NCBI GenBank assembly: GCA_027319585.1
Contig: DAHVMY010000002.1
Span: 45,334 to 109,333 of the forward strand
Origin: AG-12 sp027319585
GTDB taxonomy: Bacteria > Chloroflexota > Dormibacteria > Aeolococcales > Bog-877
Reading direction: 5' to 3'
Length of the DNA stretch: 64,000 nt
Within the stretch, counting starts at the first letter, position 1. Every line of letters begins with the position of its first letter. Under the pieces are notes generated by a model, which ran no database searches, was not told where the DNA came from, and saw only the letters and a list, made by a program, of their open reading frames with translations. The position numbers and the translations under genes are program-made. This document shows positions 34,630 through 43,377 of the stretch, one piece after another.

Positions 34630-36114
34630 GTGAGCCGGGTCTGGGGCAGGGTTCGACCCCGACGGCACGCCGGCTGCAGACGCGGCTGTTGCGGCTGCCT
34701 GAGCGTCGGGCTCGCCGCCTTCGTCTGCCTCTCCCTGATCCTGCTGATCTTCGCCTTCATCCCCAACTCCTACCCGCAGTACCCGGCCCGCGCGCGGGCC
34801 GTCCTCACTGCCGCGCACTACCCCAGCGTCTCCTCCCTACCCTGGCTGCACAGCAACGGCAAGCTGGTGCTCACCAGCTCGGGACGACAGGTGCTGCTGC
34901 GCGGCATGAACGTGACCGGGCTGCTGCAGGCCAAGGACATCACCCCGGGGCCGGTCCCCACCGCCGACGACTTCGCCGAGATGCAGGCTGACGGCTTCGA
35001 CGTGATCCGCATCCCCATCAGCTGGTCGCGGCTCGAGCCTCGGCCCGGGGTCTTCTCCCGCTCCTACCTGGCCTTGATCAAGAAGGTGGTCGGGTTGGCG
35101 GCGGCCCACGGCATCTACTCCATCCTCGACCTCCACAACATCGACTGGAGCTTCTACTACGGGGGCGATGGCGCCCCCAGCTGGGCGACCGCCGGCTTCC
35201 TCCCCCGGACCTTCCCCGCCCCGCCCCCCTGGAACCGCCACATCGCCCCCGGGGTGCTGGCCAGCTACTTCATCTTCTGGTCCGATCTGGGTGGCTGGCA
35301 GAGTGACGTCACCGCGGTCTGGAGCTACGTGGCCAGGGCGTTCGCCGACGACTCCGCGGTGGCGGCATTCGACCTCTGGAACGAGCCCCACCCGTTTCCG
35401 ATCCCGCCGGGGCTGTTCGGGGCCAAGTTCCTGCTCCCCTTCGAGGCCCAGCTCATGAGCCATCTGGCGCGGATCGCGCCCCACCAGATGATGATGGTGG
35501 AGCAGTCCTTGGACTTCGGCCTGCCCACCTACGTGCGCCGGATACCCTACCCGAACCAGATCTTCTCCAGCCACGTGTTCGCCACCCTGCTGGAACCACC
35601 TTGGCAGACGCCCAAGCCGGAGTACGCCAGCCCGCTGCGGCTGCTGGAGGAGCAGGCCAGGGAGGCGGGGGGAGCTCCATGGGTGGGGGAGATAGGAGCA
35701 GGACCGGGGCAGTCGAACTCGGCCTGGGTCGCCCGGGAGATGAACGAGCTCGACCGCTTCCGCCTGGGCTGGGCCTACTGGGACTGGGATGAGGGTGGAA
35801 GCTGGGCCTTCATCAGGAACAAGGCCCGGCTTCCGATCGTGGCCCGCGCCTACCCCCAGATGACGCCCGGGGTCCTGACCTCACTGGCCTACGACTACCA
35901 GACCGGGGTGCTCAAGCTGGCCTTCTCCGGAGTTACCCATGGCCGCCAGCTGCGGATCGCGATGCCGTCCTTCTTCCACTCGTTCAAGCTGCTGTCCAGC
36001 TCCGACCCCGCAGCGGACATCGCGACCCGGGTGCAGCCGCAGGACCACGTGCTCATCGTGACGATCCGGGACGGCCTGGCTCACCACTCCCTGGAGATCC
36101 AGTTCCTCCGCTGA
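34630..36114 (+). CDS. Membrane-anchored GH5 glycosidase (endoglycosylceramidase/cellulase-like)
   Basis: A 494-residue protein: a basic, Cys-containing N-terminus, one transmembrane or signal helix (27-44), then a GH5 TIM barrel (85-410) and a C-terminal beta domain. Catalytic residues are E252 (acid/base) in FDLWNEPHP and E354 (nucleophile) in WVGEIGAG. LLRGMNVTGLLQ, IRIPISWSRLEP and YSILDLHNIDW match the endoglycoceramidase-like branch that cleaves glycolipids, but cellulases are close. Start GTG 34630 is the earliest in frame. It follows an SLC45-like carrier gene. Confidence 0.87.
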   Translation: MSRVWGRVRPRRHAGCRRGCCGCLSVGLAAFVCLSLILLIFAFIPNSYPQYPARARAVLTAAHYPSVSSLPWLHSNGKLVLTSSGRQVLLRGMNVTGLLQAKDITPGPVPTADDFAEMQADGFDVIRIPISWSRLEPRPGVFSRSYLALIKKVVGLAAAHGIYSILDLHNIDWSFYYGGDGAPSWATAGFLPRTFPAPPPWNRHIAPGVLASYFIFWSDLGGWQSDVTAVWSYVARAFADDSAVAAFDLWNEPHPFPIPPGLFGAKFLLPFEAQLMSHLARIAPHQMMMVEQSLDFGLPTYVRRIPYPNQIFSSHVFATLLEPPWQTPKPEYASPLRLLEEQAREAGGAPWVGEIGAGPGQSNSAWVAREMNELDRFRLGWAYWDWDEGGSWAFIRNKARLPIVARAYPQMTPGVLTSLAYDYQTGVLKLAFSGVTHGRQLRIAMPSFFHSFKLLSSSDPAADIATRVQPQDHVLIVTIRDGLAHHSLEIQFLR

Positions 36115-36177
36115 AGGGGGTGATGCGGCAGTATCCCAGGAGGTGACCCACCCGCCCGCGGGACCCGGGATGCCCTC

Positions 36178-37071
36178 CTAACCCTGGCAGGGGTAGTCGT
36201 AGTCGTAGGAGCCGGTCCACTGGGTGGTGGTGATCTTGCCACCGGTGAAGGCGGTCGCGCTGCAGTTGGATTTCGCCTGGCGCTGCGTCCGGGCGCCGGG
36301 CAGCCACTCGTTCAGACCGTACAGAGCCCCCGAGCTCGATGCGGTCGTGCTGGTGAGCCCGGTGATGGTGTCCCACTGGGAGGCCGTCGAGTAAACCCCA
36401 ACCGAGCTTGTGGGCACACCCGCCGCGTTCAACCCCGCCACCATGCCCTGGAGATCGGCCACATTCATCGCCAGACCAGGTGATCCGCTCTGCCAGGTGT
36501 TGCCCGTCTCCACGTCCAGCCACCAGGGGTAGGCGGCGGCGGCGGTGTCGGCGTTGACAGAGCCTGCCGCGGCTGTAAGCCACGACGCGTCCTGGGAAGC
36601 CTTGTTGTACCCGTACTGCCAGGCGCACGCCGTTGAGTCGGTGGTCCCACCCGATCCGCAGCTCCCATAGGGATTCCGCAAGTCGCCTGGTGTTGAGGTC
36701 GGCCAGTCCGAGACACCGGGACCAGGATCGGCGGTGTTGACGTACAGCTGCGCAGCCGGTTGAGAGCTGTCGATCCCAGTCGACGAGGTGGCGGCCCAGT
36801 TCAGTTCGCTCTCGGAAGTAAACGGATACTCCGTCGAGGTGCCCAGACACGGATTCAACGTGTTGGCGAGCCCGTCATTCACCCCCACAATCCCGAAGTC
36901 CTGCCCGGTCGGGAAGCCGCCACCGCACTGGGGCCAGGAGATGTCGTTGCCGATGGTCGAGGCACTCCCTCCAGAGTGGGGCTTGCCGTGCCTGGCCGCG
37001 AGCACCGGCATGCTCCAGATCGAGGCCGCCCCCACCATCGCCAGCACCGCCAGCCACCTCGCCCCACGCAT
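36178..37071 (-). CDS. Secreted protein with GH25-like barrel character, function unknown
   Basis: A 297-residue protein. ATG 37071 follows GGGAGG and gives a clear signal peptide (RGARWLAVLAMVGAASIWSM, likely cleaved after VLA-A). The mature part begins with IGNDISWPQCGG and contains QLYVNTADPG, CAWQYGYNKA, YPWWLDVETGNTW and VGVYSTASQWDTI. The acidic DVETGN strand is like the active site of GH25/DUF1906 lysozyme-like barrels, but the key residues are not certain. Several Cys suggest disulfides outside the cell. It is convergent with the GH5 gene. A cell-wall or carbohydrate role is inference. Confidence 0.72.
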   Translation of the reverse strand: MRGARWLAVLAMVGAASIWSMPVLAARHGKPHSGGSASTIGNDISWPQCGGGFPTGQDFGIVGVNDGLANTLNPCLGTSTEYPFTSESELNWAATSSTGIDSSQPAAQLYVNTADPGPGVSDWPTSTPGDLRNPYGSCGSGGTTDSTACAWQYGYNKASQDASWLTAAAGSVNADTAAAAYPWWLDVETGNTWQSGSPGLAMNVADLQGMVAGLNAAGVPTSSVGVYSTASQWDTITGLTSTTASSSGALYGLNEWLPGARTQRQAKSNCSATAFTGGKITTTQWTGSYDYDYPCQG

Positions 37072-37395
37072 AGCCGCCTCCCTGAACTCGGTTGGGACCT
37101 GAAGCCCCCGCCCCGGGCGCGGACTCAAAAGTGGCGCCATATTCCCATGTCACGGGTTCAGAGTCAACCGATGGAGGGACCATCCGTCCGGATCACGGCG
37201 CCCGAACCTCGATGCGAGGTAATGGGCACGGCCGCCCCGCCCCAGGGCCTTCGCCCGATCGCCACCGAGGCGGACCTTCGCCGCGGTCACTCCATCGGAG
37301 CATCGAGCCCGAGGGTGGCTGCCCCCGCAACTCCTGGACCGCCCCATCGGGGCTCTAAGTCTTGTCCAACCAGCGTTGGACGGTGAGTTGCTGGG
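37072..37395. other. Intergenic region, nothing recognised
   Basis: 324 bp between two leftward genes. It must hold the promoter of the secreted protein and the end of the membrane-protein gene. No hairpin, repeat or small gene could be supported. Confidence 0.4.
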
Positions 37396-37965
37396 TCAGG
37401 GGCCCGGCTGAACCGCCTGCTGCTCTTGAGGCACCGGCTCAGGCGGCAGGTGCCGGCCCTGCAGCAGCATCCAGGCCCGCCCCAGGGCGACCGCCAGCGA
37501 GACCACCAGGATCGCGACCAAGGTGTCGATCGCGTGGTGCAAGGCCGGGTTCGCCAGCAGCACTCCGGCGGTGGCCAGCTCGGCCAGGTACATCCCCATG
37601 GTCACCAGCGAGAAGCCGTTGTTGAGGCCATTGCCTCCCAGGGTGCGTCGCAGCCGGAGCGTTGCCGCCATGCCGAACGCCGCCATCAGAGCCGCCACGT
37701 AGCCCAGGTTGTTCCCCGGCAGAAGAGCCACCAGCGAAACGAAAAATGCGTTCACCAGGCTGGTGAACGCGCTGCCCGCCAGCGCCTGTCCACGTTGGCT
37801 CGCCCTGTCCCCGTAGATCGTCTCGGGACGCAGCGCCACCGCCACGAACAGGAGCCCAATCAGGGTGCCCGCGGCCCCGACGGTCGCCTGGAAGAAGGTC
37901 TGGTAATCCGCGGGAACCGTGAGGAACCTCCTGGGGGATGGCCACCATCGTCGCTGCGTGGCCAT
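37396..37965 (-). CDS. Small integral membrane protein, function unknown
   Basis: About 189 residues from ATG 37965 (a longer form to 38022 is possible). Five hydrophobic segments follow an N-terminal amphipathic stretch (VPADYQTFFQATVGAAGTLI). The motif GLLFVAVALRPETIYGD and the charged loop RLRRTLGGNGLNN recur in membrane proteins annotated only as hypothetical. The C-terminus is hydrophilic and Pro/Gln-rich. Divergent from the DUF1707 gene. No function can be proposed. Confidence 0.6.
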   Translation of the reverse strand: MATQRRWWPSPRRFLTVPADYQTFFQATVGAAGTLIGLLFVAVALRPETIYGDRASQRGQALAGSAFTSLVNAFFVSLVALLPGNNLGYVAALMAAFGMAATLRLRRTLGGNGLNNGFSLVTMGMYLAELATAGVLLANPALHHAIDTLVAILVVSLAVALGRAWMLLQGRHLPPEPVPQEQQAVQPGP

Positions 37966-38038
37966 GATCGCAGACCGGCTGGTGCGTAATCGCCGTGGGG
38001 GATCTGGCCCCTGGGCGGGCACAACCGCAATGGTGATC

Positions 38039-38044
38039 TACAAT
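38039..38044 (+). promoter_or_regulatory. -10 element for a leaderless DUF1707 transcript
   Basis: TACAAT ends six bases before ATG 38051, so transcription would begin at or next to the start codon. No Shine-Dalgarno sequence precedes that ATG, which supports a leaderless mRNA. Confidence 0.45.
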
Positions 38045-38050
38045 CTGGCC

Positions 38051-38515
38051 ATGAATGCGGTGGGTCGCCCCCTGGGGCCCGCTTCGACCAGGGCCTCGGA
38101 CTCCGACCGGGAGGCGGTGGTGGCGGAGTTGCGCCAGCATCACGCTGAGGGTCGGCTGACGACCGAGGAACTCGATGAGCGCGTGGGAACCGCTCTCAGC
38201 GCGCGCACCCTGGGTGAGCTCGGGCCCGCCCTGGCCGATCTGCCGGCCCCCCCACCCCCACCACCCCCACCGCCGACCCTCTGGCAGCGGCTGCAGCCGC
38301 GAGCGGGCTATCTGGTCGGCCTGGTCGTGCTGGCCGGGGTGCTCGGGAGCATGATCGCCGGGACCCTCGGCGCTGGTGGGCATCCCCACGAGGGCTACTC
38401 GTTCTCAGTGCCGTTCCTGTTCTTCGGCTTCTTCTGGCTGCGCCGCGGCCGTTTTGGCTGGTCCCGGTACCGCCAGAGCTGGCACGGTGGCCAGCCCCCG
38501 CACGATCAGAGCTGA
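38051..38515 (+). CDS. DUF1707 domain membrane protein
   Basis: A 154-residue protein. Residues 15-70 are the DUF1707 module (RASDSDREAVVAELRQHHAE, then GRLTTEELDERV and ARTLGELGPALADLP), a small domain common in Actinomycetota and often paired with membrane segments. A run of about ten Pro follows, then two hydrophobic helices (YLVGLVVLAGVLGSMIAGTL and FSVPFLFFGFFWL) and a basic tail. ATG 38051 fits the -10 spacing better than ATG 38030. Function unknown; membrane-associated signalling is often assumed. Confidence 0.78.
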   Translation: MNAVGRPLGPASTRASDSDREAVVAELRQHHAEGRLTTEELDERVGTALSARTLGELGPALADLPAPPPPPPPPPTLWQRLQPRAGYLVGLVVLAGVLGSMIAGTLGAGGHPHEGYSFSVPFLFFGFFWLRRGRFGWSRYRQSWHGGQPPHDQS

Positions 38516-38622
38516 GGGCCGTCTGCCCGCTGGGAGAGGTCGGGTCAGAACCGAGACCGGGCGTGCGCCATGCCAGGCCCCGCTGGAGGGTGCAGAAGCA
38601 GGCGGCCTCGGGAAGAAGGGCG

Positions 38623-39420
38623 CTACCGCCTCATCGCGTGCCGGATCACCAGGATGCTGATCTCGTACAGGAGGATGAGCGCGATGGACAAGAAGGTGGG
38701 GGTGAAGGGATCCGCACCCGGGGTGATGACCAGCGAAACCGCCACGATGGCGAAGTACGCGATCTTGCGCCAGTGGCTCAGCTTGCGACTGTCCACGATC
38801 CGCAGCGCCCCCAACAGGCACAGCACCACCGGCATCTCGAAGGCGATGCCGAAGATCACGATCACCAGGGCGAAGAAGCTGAGGTAGGACCCTAGATCGG
38901 GCAGGTAGACGGCGTCGCTACCCAAAAAGGTGGAGAGGAAGGTGAGCCCCACCGGCATGATGAAGTAGGCGAAGGTGGCGCCCAAACCGAAGCACACCAG
39001 GGTGCCGGCCACAAAGGGGCCGAACAGGCGCCGCTCGTGGCGCGTCAGCCCGGGGCTGATGAAGGTCCAGATCTGCCAGGCGATGACCGGCAGGGAGATC
39101 ACGATGCCGGCGGCCGCCGCCACCTTGAAGGGAATGGAGAGCCCCTCCAGGGGGCTGGTCACGATGACCTTGTCGCCGAAGGGGGAGCCGGAGCGGTGCT
39201 GCAGGGCCAGCATCAGCGGGTGCTCCAGAAGCTGGATCAGAGCGTGGTTGAAGGCGAACGCCAGAGCGGTCGCTCCCGCCCAGGCGATCAGGCACACGAT
39301 GACCACCCGCCGCAAATCCTCAAGGTGCTCCACCAGCGTCATGGCGGGTGGCTCTTCAACCGGGCCGCCACCGAGGTGGCGACCCGGCGAAAGGGGAGCC
39401 CTGAGGGGTTGGGTGGCCAT
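38623..39420 (-). CDS. tatC: Twin-arginine translocase subunit TatC
   Basis: A 265-residue protein with six transmembrane helices. Conserved signs: MTLVEHLEDLRRVV at the cytoplasmic N-terminus, which recognises the twin-Arg signal, WQIWTFISPGLTRHERR after helix 2, and FGIAFEMPVVLCLLG. TatC is the receptor for folded proteins carrying RR signals. An N-terminal extension of about 26 residues precedes the usual start; an internal ATG (AMTLVEH) could be the real one. It follows tatA by 21 bp on the same strand. Confidence 0.96.
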   Translation of the reverse strand: MATQPLRAPLSPGRHLGGGPVEEPPAMTLVEHLEDLRRVVIVCLIAWAGATALAFAFNHALIQLLEHPLMLALQHRSGSPFGDKVIVTSPLEGLSIPFKVAAAAGIVISLPVIAWQIWTFISPGLTRHERRLFGPFVAGTLVCFGLGATFAYFIMPVGLTFLSTFLGSDAVYLPDLGSYLSFFALVIVIFGIAFEMPVVLCLLGALRIVDSRKLSHWRKIAYFAIVAVSLVITPGADPFTPTFLSIALILLYEISILVIRHAMRR

Positions 39421-39441
39421 GGCGTCCTCAACCAGCCGCGT

Positions 39442-39726
39442 TCAGTTGCCCTGGATCTGGTCGGAGGCCGCCACCGGCGTCGTGCCGTTGCCCGGTGCCG
39501 CGACCGGAGTCATCTCCGGGGTCACCGCGGGGTTGAGGGAAATCGCGCTCTTCAACTCCGCGCTGGTGGCGTTGAAGCCGCTGGCCGCCTGATTGGAGGC
39601 GTGCTTGAACTCCTGGATGGCCCGGCCCACGCCCTGGCCCAGCTCGGGCAGCCGCTTGGGTCCGAAGACAACGAGTGCGAGCAGGATCACCAGACCCAGC
39701 AGAACGATGTGTGACGGTGCGAGCAT
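39442..39726 (-). CDS. tatA: Twin-arginine translocase subunit TatA
   Basis: A 94-residue protein: one N-terminal helix (HIVLLGLVILLALVVFG), the conserved FGPKRLPELGQGVGRAI hinge and amphipathic helix, then a flexible tail. TatA rings form the translocation path with TatC. It lies 1 bp after the stop of a small conserved gene and 21 bp before tatC; no tatB is nearby, so a TatAC system is likely. Confidence 0.95.
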   Translation of the reverse strand: MLAPSHIVLLGLVILLALVVFGPKRLPELGQGVGRAIQEFKHASNQAASGFNATSAELKSAISLNPAVTPEMTPVAAPGNGTTPVAASDQIQGN

Positions 39727-39727
39727 C

Positions 39728-40120
39728 TCAAACTCCTTGTGTGAATGCGCTTACGGTTGACTTGCGCCCCGGGGTTGCGCCCCCGGTGACATGGCGGCCT
39801 GGGGCATCGGCGGGCCAGCTGACCGTGGCGACCGCACCCTCGCGGACCTCGGCGCGGGCTACCACCTTGCCATCTCCCCCCCAGAGCAGGTAGCTACCGG
39901 AGGGAAGTCTCGGGAAGACCGCCGCGAAGGCGGTTTTGTGGGGCAGGGAGCGCATCAGGACGAAGACGTGCTGGCGCTCCATCGGCGATCCCTCCTCGCT
40001 GATCTCCAGCTCCTCGCCGAGCATGGACGGCTCCGCCAGGATGATCAGGGCTCCGTGGCCGGGGCCGATGTCGACCATGACCCCCGTGGTCGGCCGGTCG
40101 ATGCAATCTGACTCACTCAC
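39728..40120 (-). CDS. Conserved small protein in the tat operon, function unknown
   Basis: A 130-residue soluble protein from GTG 40120 (SESDCIDRPTTGVMVDIGPG). The conserved core is GHGALIILAEPSMLGEELEI, then HVFVLMRSLPHKTAFAAVFP, ending with SGSYLLWGGDGKV. It reads as a small beta-barrel or sandwich and lacks a signal peptide. Similar proteins occur in Actinomycetota under vague names. Being 1 bp upstream of tatA suggests co-translation, so a role linked to Tat export or its cargo is possible but unproven. Confidence 0.62.
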   Translation of the reverse strand: MSESDCIDRPTTGVMVDIGPGHGALIILAEPSMLGEELEISEEGSPMERQHVFVLMRSLPHKTAFAAVFPRLPSGSYLLWGGDGKVVARAEVREGAVATVSWPADAPGRHVTGGATPGRKSTVSAFTQGV

Positions 40121-40228
40121 CGCTGTTCGCCTCAACTTCCGCTCGGCGCCGCACAGGAACTGCCGGCACCGGAGACTACGCACCGGCACCGCGGCCGGAT
40201 CACCTGCCCGCGGCGCCCCCCGAAGAGC

Positions 40229-41011
40229 TCAGGTGAGCGTGGCCTCCACCAGCACCGGCCCTCTGGGCGTGGAGTCGTGGGCGGCCGGCTCCTTGGTGAT
40301 GGCGACCTTCAGGAACCCCCGCGGCGAGCGAGGCATCCGGTAGGCGCCGGACGCGGTCATGTCGCCGACTGGAATCGCCTTGAGGCTGCCCTGCTGCAAG
40401 GACATGTACCAGACGGTGTAGGCCTGTCCGGTATGGAGCGGCGGGACCCCCGAGAGCAGCACGTAGGTCGCGCCGGTCGCCGGATCCGTCACCAGGGCCG
40501 CCCTTGCCCGACTGCCGGCGGTCGGGGTCAGAGGAAGCACCTGCGCCTGACCACTGGCGATTAGGCGATCCACCGGGTTGAGCGCGGTGGCCACCAGCCC
40601 CCTTCCTGGGGACGGAGCCGAGAAGTGTTCGTTCAACCCCCAGCCGCCCGCCGCGAGCATCAAAATCGCCGCCACCGCCGCCACCCCCCACGCCGCGCTG
40701 GGGCGCGCCCACCAACGACGGCCGGGCGAGGCGCTCGCGATTGCCGGCGCCACCTGGGGCCGGTGCACCTCGCGCATGATCCGCTCTCGCAGCTCGGGTG
40801 GAGGCGCGACCTCATCCACGGCCTCGCCGATGGTCATGGCGATGGCCCGCAGCGCCTCCGCCTCCCGGCTGCAGGCGGGACACGCCTCCAGATGCGCTTT
40901 CACCTCAGATTCCTGGAGCGGCTCCAGTGAGTCGAGTACGAAGGCGCCCAACAGGTCCTGGGCCTGGTCACAGGTCAACCGAGTCTCTCCTGGGGATGTC
41001 CGCTTGTTCAC
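40229..41011 (-). CDS. Anti-sigma factor, RskA-like with zinc-binding N-terminus
   Basis: A 260-residue membrane protein. The cytosolic N-terminus has the anti-sigma zinc motif: C14, H40, C44 and C47 (HLEACPAC). A transmembrane helix follows at about 108-124 (AAWGVAAVAAILMLAAGGW), then an RskA-type extracellular domain (SGQAQVLPLTPTAGSRARAA, GQAYTVWYM, PRGFLKVAITKE). It should hold the sigma factor inactive until an outside signal triggers its proteolysis. Overlap of 4 bp (ATGA) with the sigma gene shows the usual pairing. Confidence 0.9.
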   Translation of the reverse strand: MNKRTSPGETRLTCDQAQDLLGAFVLDSLEPLQESEVKAHLEACPACSREAEALRAIAMTIGEAVDEVAPPPELRERIMREVHRPQVAPAIASASPGRRWWARPSAAWGVAAVAAILMLAAGGWGLNEHFSAPSPGRGLVATALNPVDRLIASGQAQVLPLTPTAGSRARAALVTDPATGATYVLLSGVPPLHTGQAYTVWYMSLQQGSLKAIPVGDMTASGAYRMPRSPRGFLKVAITKEPAAHDSTPRGPVLVEATLT

Positions 41012-41655
41012 AGCTCGGGCGCCTCCGCAGCCAGGGTCTCAGCCAACAGCCGACGCAGCCGCTCCAGGGCAAGCCGGGTCCGGCTCTTCACCGTGCCCAC
41101 CGCGATGCCGGTGCGCTCCGCGATCTCGCCCTGCGAAAGGCCCCCGAAGTAAGCCCACTCCAGTATCTGCCGCTGCTCTGGCGGCAGCTCCAGCAAGGCT
41201 CCACGGACGGTGTCGGCGCGCATGCCCTCGGAGGCCAGCCGCCAGGTGTCGCTCACCGCGACCAGCTCCAAGCCATCATCGAGGGCGCTGTCCCGCTCCT
41301 TGGCGCTCACCCGGCGCAGCCTGTCGATGGCCCGGTTGCGGACCATGGTGAGCAACCAGGTGCGAACGCTGGCGCGGTCGGGACGGTAGGCGGCGGCACG
41401 CTTCCAAAGGGACACGAAGGCGTCCTGCACCACCTCCTCAGCGGCGGCGTGATCTCTGAGCATGCGCACCGCCAAGCCGAAGGCGACCCCGGCGTGGCGG
41501 TCATAGAGTGCACCCAGCGCCGATTCATCCTGAGCGCGCAGCCGCCACATCAGCTGGGCGTCGGTGTCGGCGCCCGGCAGTTCCGCAGCGCTGAAGACGA
41601 CTGACTCGACCATCCTGTTGTCAGCTTCTTCGGCTGGCATGTCCGCCTGGATCAC
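41008..41655 (-). CDS. ECF RNA polymerase sigma factor, SigK-like
   Basis: A 215-residue sigma factor. Region 2 runs from DESALGALYDRHAGVAFGLA to RTWLLTMVRNRAIDRLRR, with EEVVQDAFVSLWKRAAAYRP. Region 4 is LPPEQRQILEWAYFGGLSQG, then EIAERTGIAVGTVKSRTRLAL. This matches the sigmas paired with RskA-type anti-sigmas. Targets are unknown; the nearby tat genes could be regulated by it, but no promoter motif was confirmed. Start at 41655. Confidence 0.92.
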   Translation of the reverse strand: MIQADMPAEEADNRMVESVVFSAAELPGADTDAQLMWRLRAQDESALGALYDRHAGVAFGLAVRMLRDHAAAEEVVQDAFVSLWKRAAAYRPDRASVRTWLLTMVRNRAIDRLRRVSAKERDSALDDGLELVAVSDTWRLASEGMRADTVRGALLELPPEQRQILEWAYFGGLSQGEIAERTGIAVGTVKSRTRLALERLRRLLAETLAAEAPEL

Positions 41656-41982
41656 CGGGTCAATGTCCAGGGCTGTCTCCCATCACTTGACCGACCACGA
41701 TACGCCGACGTCGACGACGGGTCTGCGGGGTCGGGAGGGGGCGGCCCGGAGGGGGCCCTGCGCCTCTTGGCCCGCGCGCGGGCCCCCGCCTGATTGGGGA
41801 GAGGACTGGTGACCCAATGCCCTGGGGTCCACACTCCACCCGTGCCCGTCATGCGCGGGCTGGGGAGCCACGATCGCCGCAGGGCACCCGCGCCCTCCCC
41901 GACTGCACGCCCCCACAGCCGCGGAACCCGACCCACGACCGATTCAGCACCTCGTCGCATGGCTGGTCGAGAATCACAGGAC
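41656..41982. other. Divergent spacer between sigma gene and MFS gene
   Basis: 327 bp. Part of it could encode an N-terminal extension of the MFS protein (in-frame starts at 41794 and 41959), but that stretch has no domain and skewed, Arg/Pro-rich composition. No ECF-type promoter could be fixed. Confidence 0.4.
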
Positions 41983-43248
41983 ATGGCGCAACCACGAGAC
42001 GAGGAGGATGCGACCGGGACGAAGGCGGCCGGCGCCGGCAGCCGAGACCTGTGGTCGACCGTGACCGCGGTCACCTCGATCACCCTGCCCACCTTCCTGG
42101 TTGGCACCCTGGCGGTCCAGCTGCGCCACTCGCTCCACTTCGGGCCGTTTGAGCTGGGCGTGGTCGTGGGCTGCAGCTACGCCGCCAGCACCATCTTCGC
42201 CATCCCCTCCGGCCGGCTGGCCGAGGAGTTCAGCGGGCTGCGGATGCTGCGGTACGCCACGGCCGTCAGCGGCCTCGTGATGCTGCTGATCGCGGCCGCC
42301 GTGAATTCCTGGCCAGAACTGGCCGCTGCCCTGGTCCTAGCCGGGGCCAGCAGCTCCGGCGGGCAGGTGGCCGCCAACCTCTTTCTGGCCCGCCGGATCA
42401 CGCCTGGGCGTCAGGGTCTGGCATTTGGAGTCAAGCAGGCATCGGTGCCACTCGCCTTCCTCCTCGGGGGCCTGGCGGTGCCTGCTCTCGCCCTGACCGT
42501 GGGCTGGCGGTGGGCGTTCGTCGGGGCCGCCGCGCTGGCGGGAGTGGCGCTTCTGGCCCTGCCGCACCCGCGGCTCTCGCTGGCGGCCCAGCGCCGCCAC
42601 GCAGCCGCCCGTCGGCGCCGCGAGCCCACCCTCCCACTGGCTGCGCTGGCAATCGGATTCGGGCTCACCCTGACCGCCTGCTCCTCCCTGGGGGCATTCT
42701 TGGTCAGTTCGGCGGTCGCGAACGGGCTGACCGCGGCCGAGGCCGGCTTGCTGGCTGCCCTAGCCAGCGCCTTTGGGGTCGCGGTCAGAGTCCTGGTTGG
42801 ATACCTCGCCGATCGCCGGGGCGGCCGCCATCTGGTCTTTGTGATCGCGATGATGCTGGTCGGAGCTGCGGGCTTCGCGCTCCTGGCGGTCGGCAGCGGA
42901 CTGCAAGCTCCGTTCCTGTTCGTGCCGGGAGCCGTGGTGGCCTTCGGAGTCGGCTGGGGCTGGAATGGGCTCTTTAATTTCGCGGTGGTCCACACCCACC
43001 CGCTCAGTCCGGCCCGCGCCAGCGGCATAACCCAAACGGGGGGACGGCTAGGGAGCGTCGTCGGCCCCCTTGCGTTCGGCGCTCTGGTCAGCCACGTCGG
43101 GTACCCCGGCGCCTGGACCCTGGCCTGCGCGGAGATGCTGCTCGGAGCCGCGACCATGGTGGCAGCCCGGACGCTGTTGGCGCGCCGCCTGGCGGCCGAG
43201 TCTGGCCAGCGCAAGTCGGCCCCGGCCCAGTCGAGCTCACCGTTCTGA
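41983..43248 (+). CDS. MFS transporter
   Basis: A 421-residue membrane protein with twelve helices. SGRLAEEFSGLRMLR in the loop after helix 2 corresponds to the MFS signature A, and ADRRGGRHLVF to its repeat in the second half. GITQTGGRLGSVVGPLAFG matches helix 11 of drug:H+ or organic-acid carriers. The start at 41983 gives a 23-residue hydrophilic N-terminus; ATG 41959 is the alternative. Single gene; substrate unknown. Confidence 0.82.
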   Translation: MAQPRDEEDATGTKAAGAGSRDLWSTVTAVTSITLPTFLVGTLAVQLRHSLHFGPFELGVVVGCSYAASTIFAIPSGRLAEEFSGLRMLRYATAVSGLVMLLIAAAVNSWPELAAALVLAGASSSGGQVAANLFLARRITPGRQGLAFGVKQASVPLAFLLGGLAVPALALTVGWRWAFVGAAALAGVALLALPHPRLSLAAQRRHAAARRRREPTLPLAALAIGFGLTLTACSSLGAFLVSSAVANGLTAAEAGLLAALASAFGVAVRVLVGYLADRRGGRHLVFVIAMMLVGAAGFALLAVGSGLQAPFLFVPGAVVAFGVGWGWNGLFNFAVVHTHPLSPARASGITQTGGRLGSVVGPLAFGALVSHVGYPGAWTLACAEMLLGAATMVAARTLLARRLAAESGQRKSAPAQSSSPF

Positions 43249-43377
43249 GTCCCAGCATCAAGGGCCCGGCGCCGCAACGGGCTGGTCCCCACCACCCGGA
43301 CGCTCTCTCGCCCGTGTCTGGGTGGTCTCCCTGTGGCTTGATCCTCGCGTTCCCAGCCGCTCATACTCTGAAGCGCC

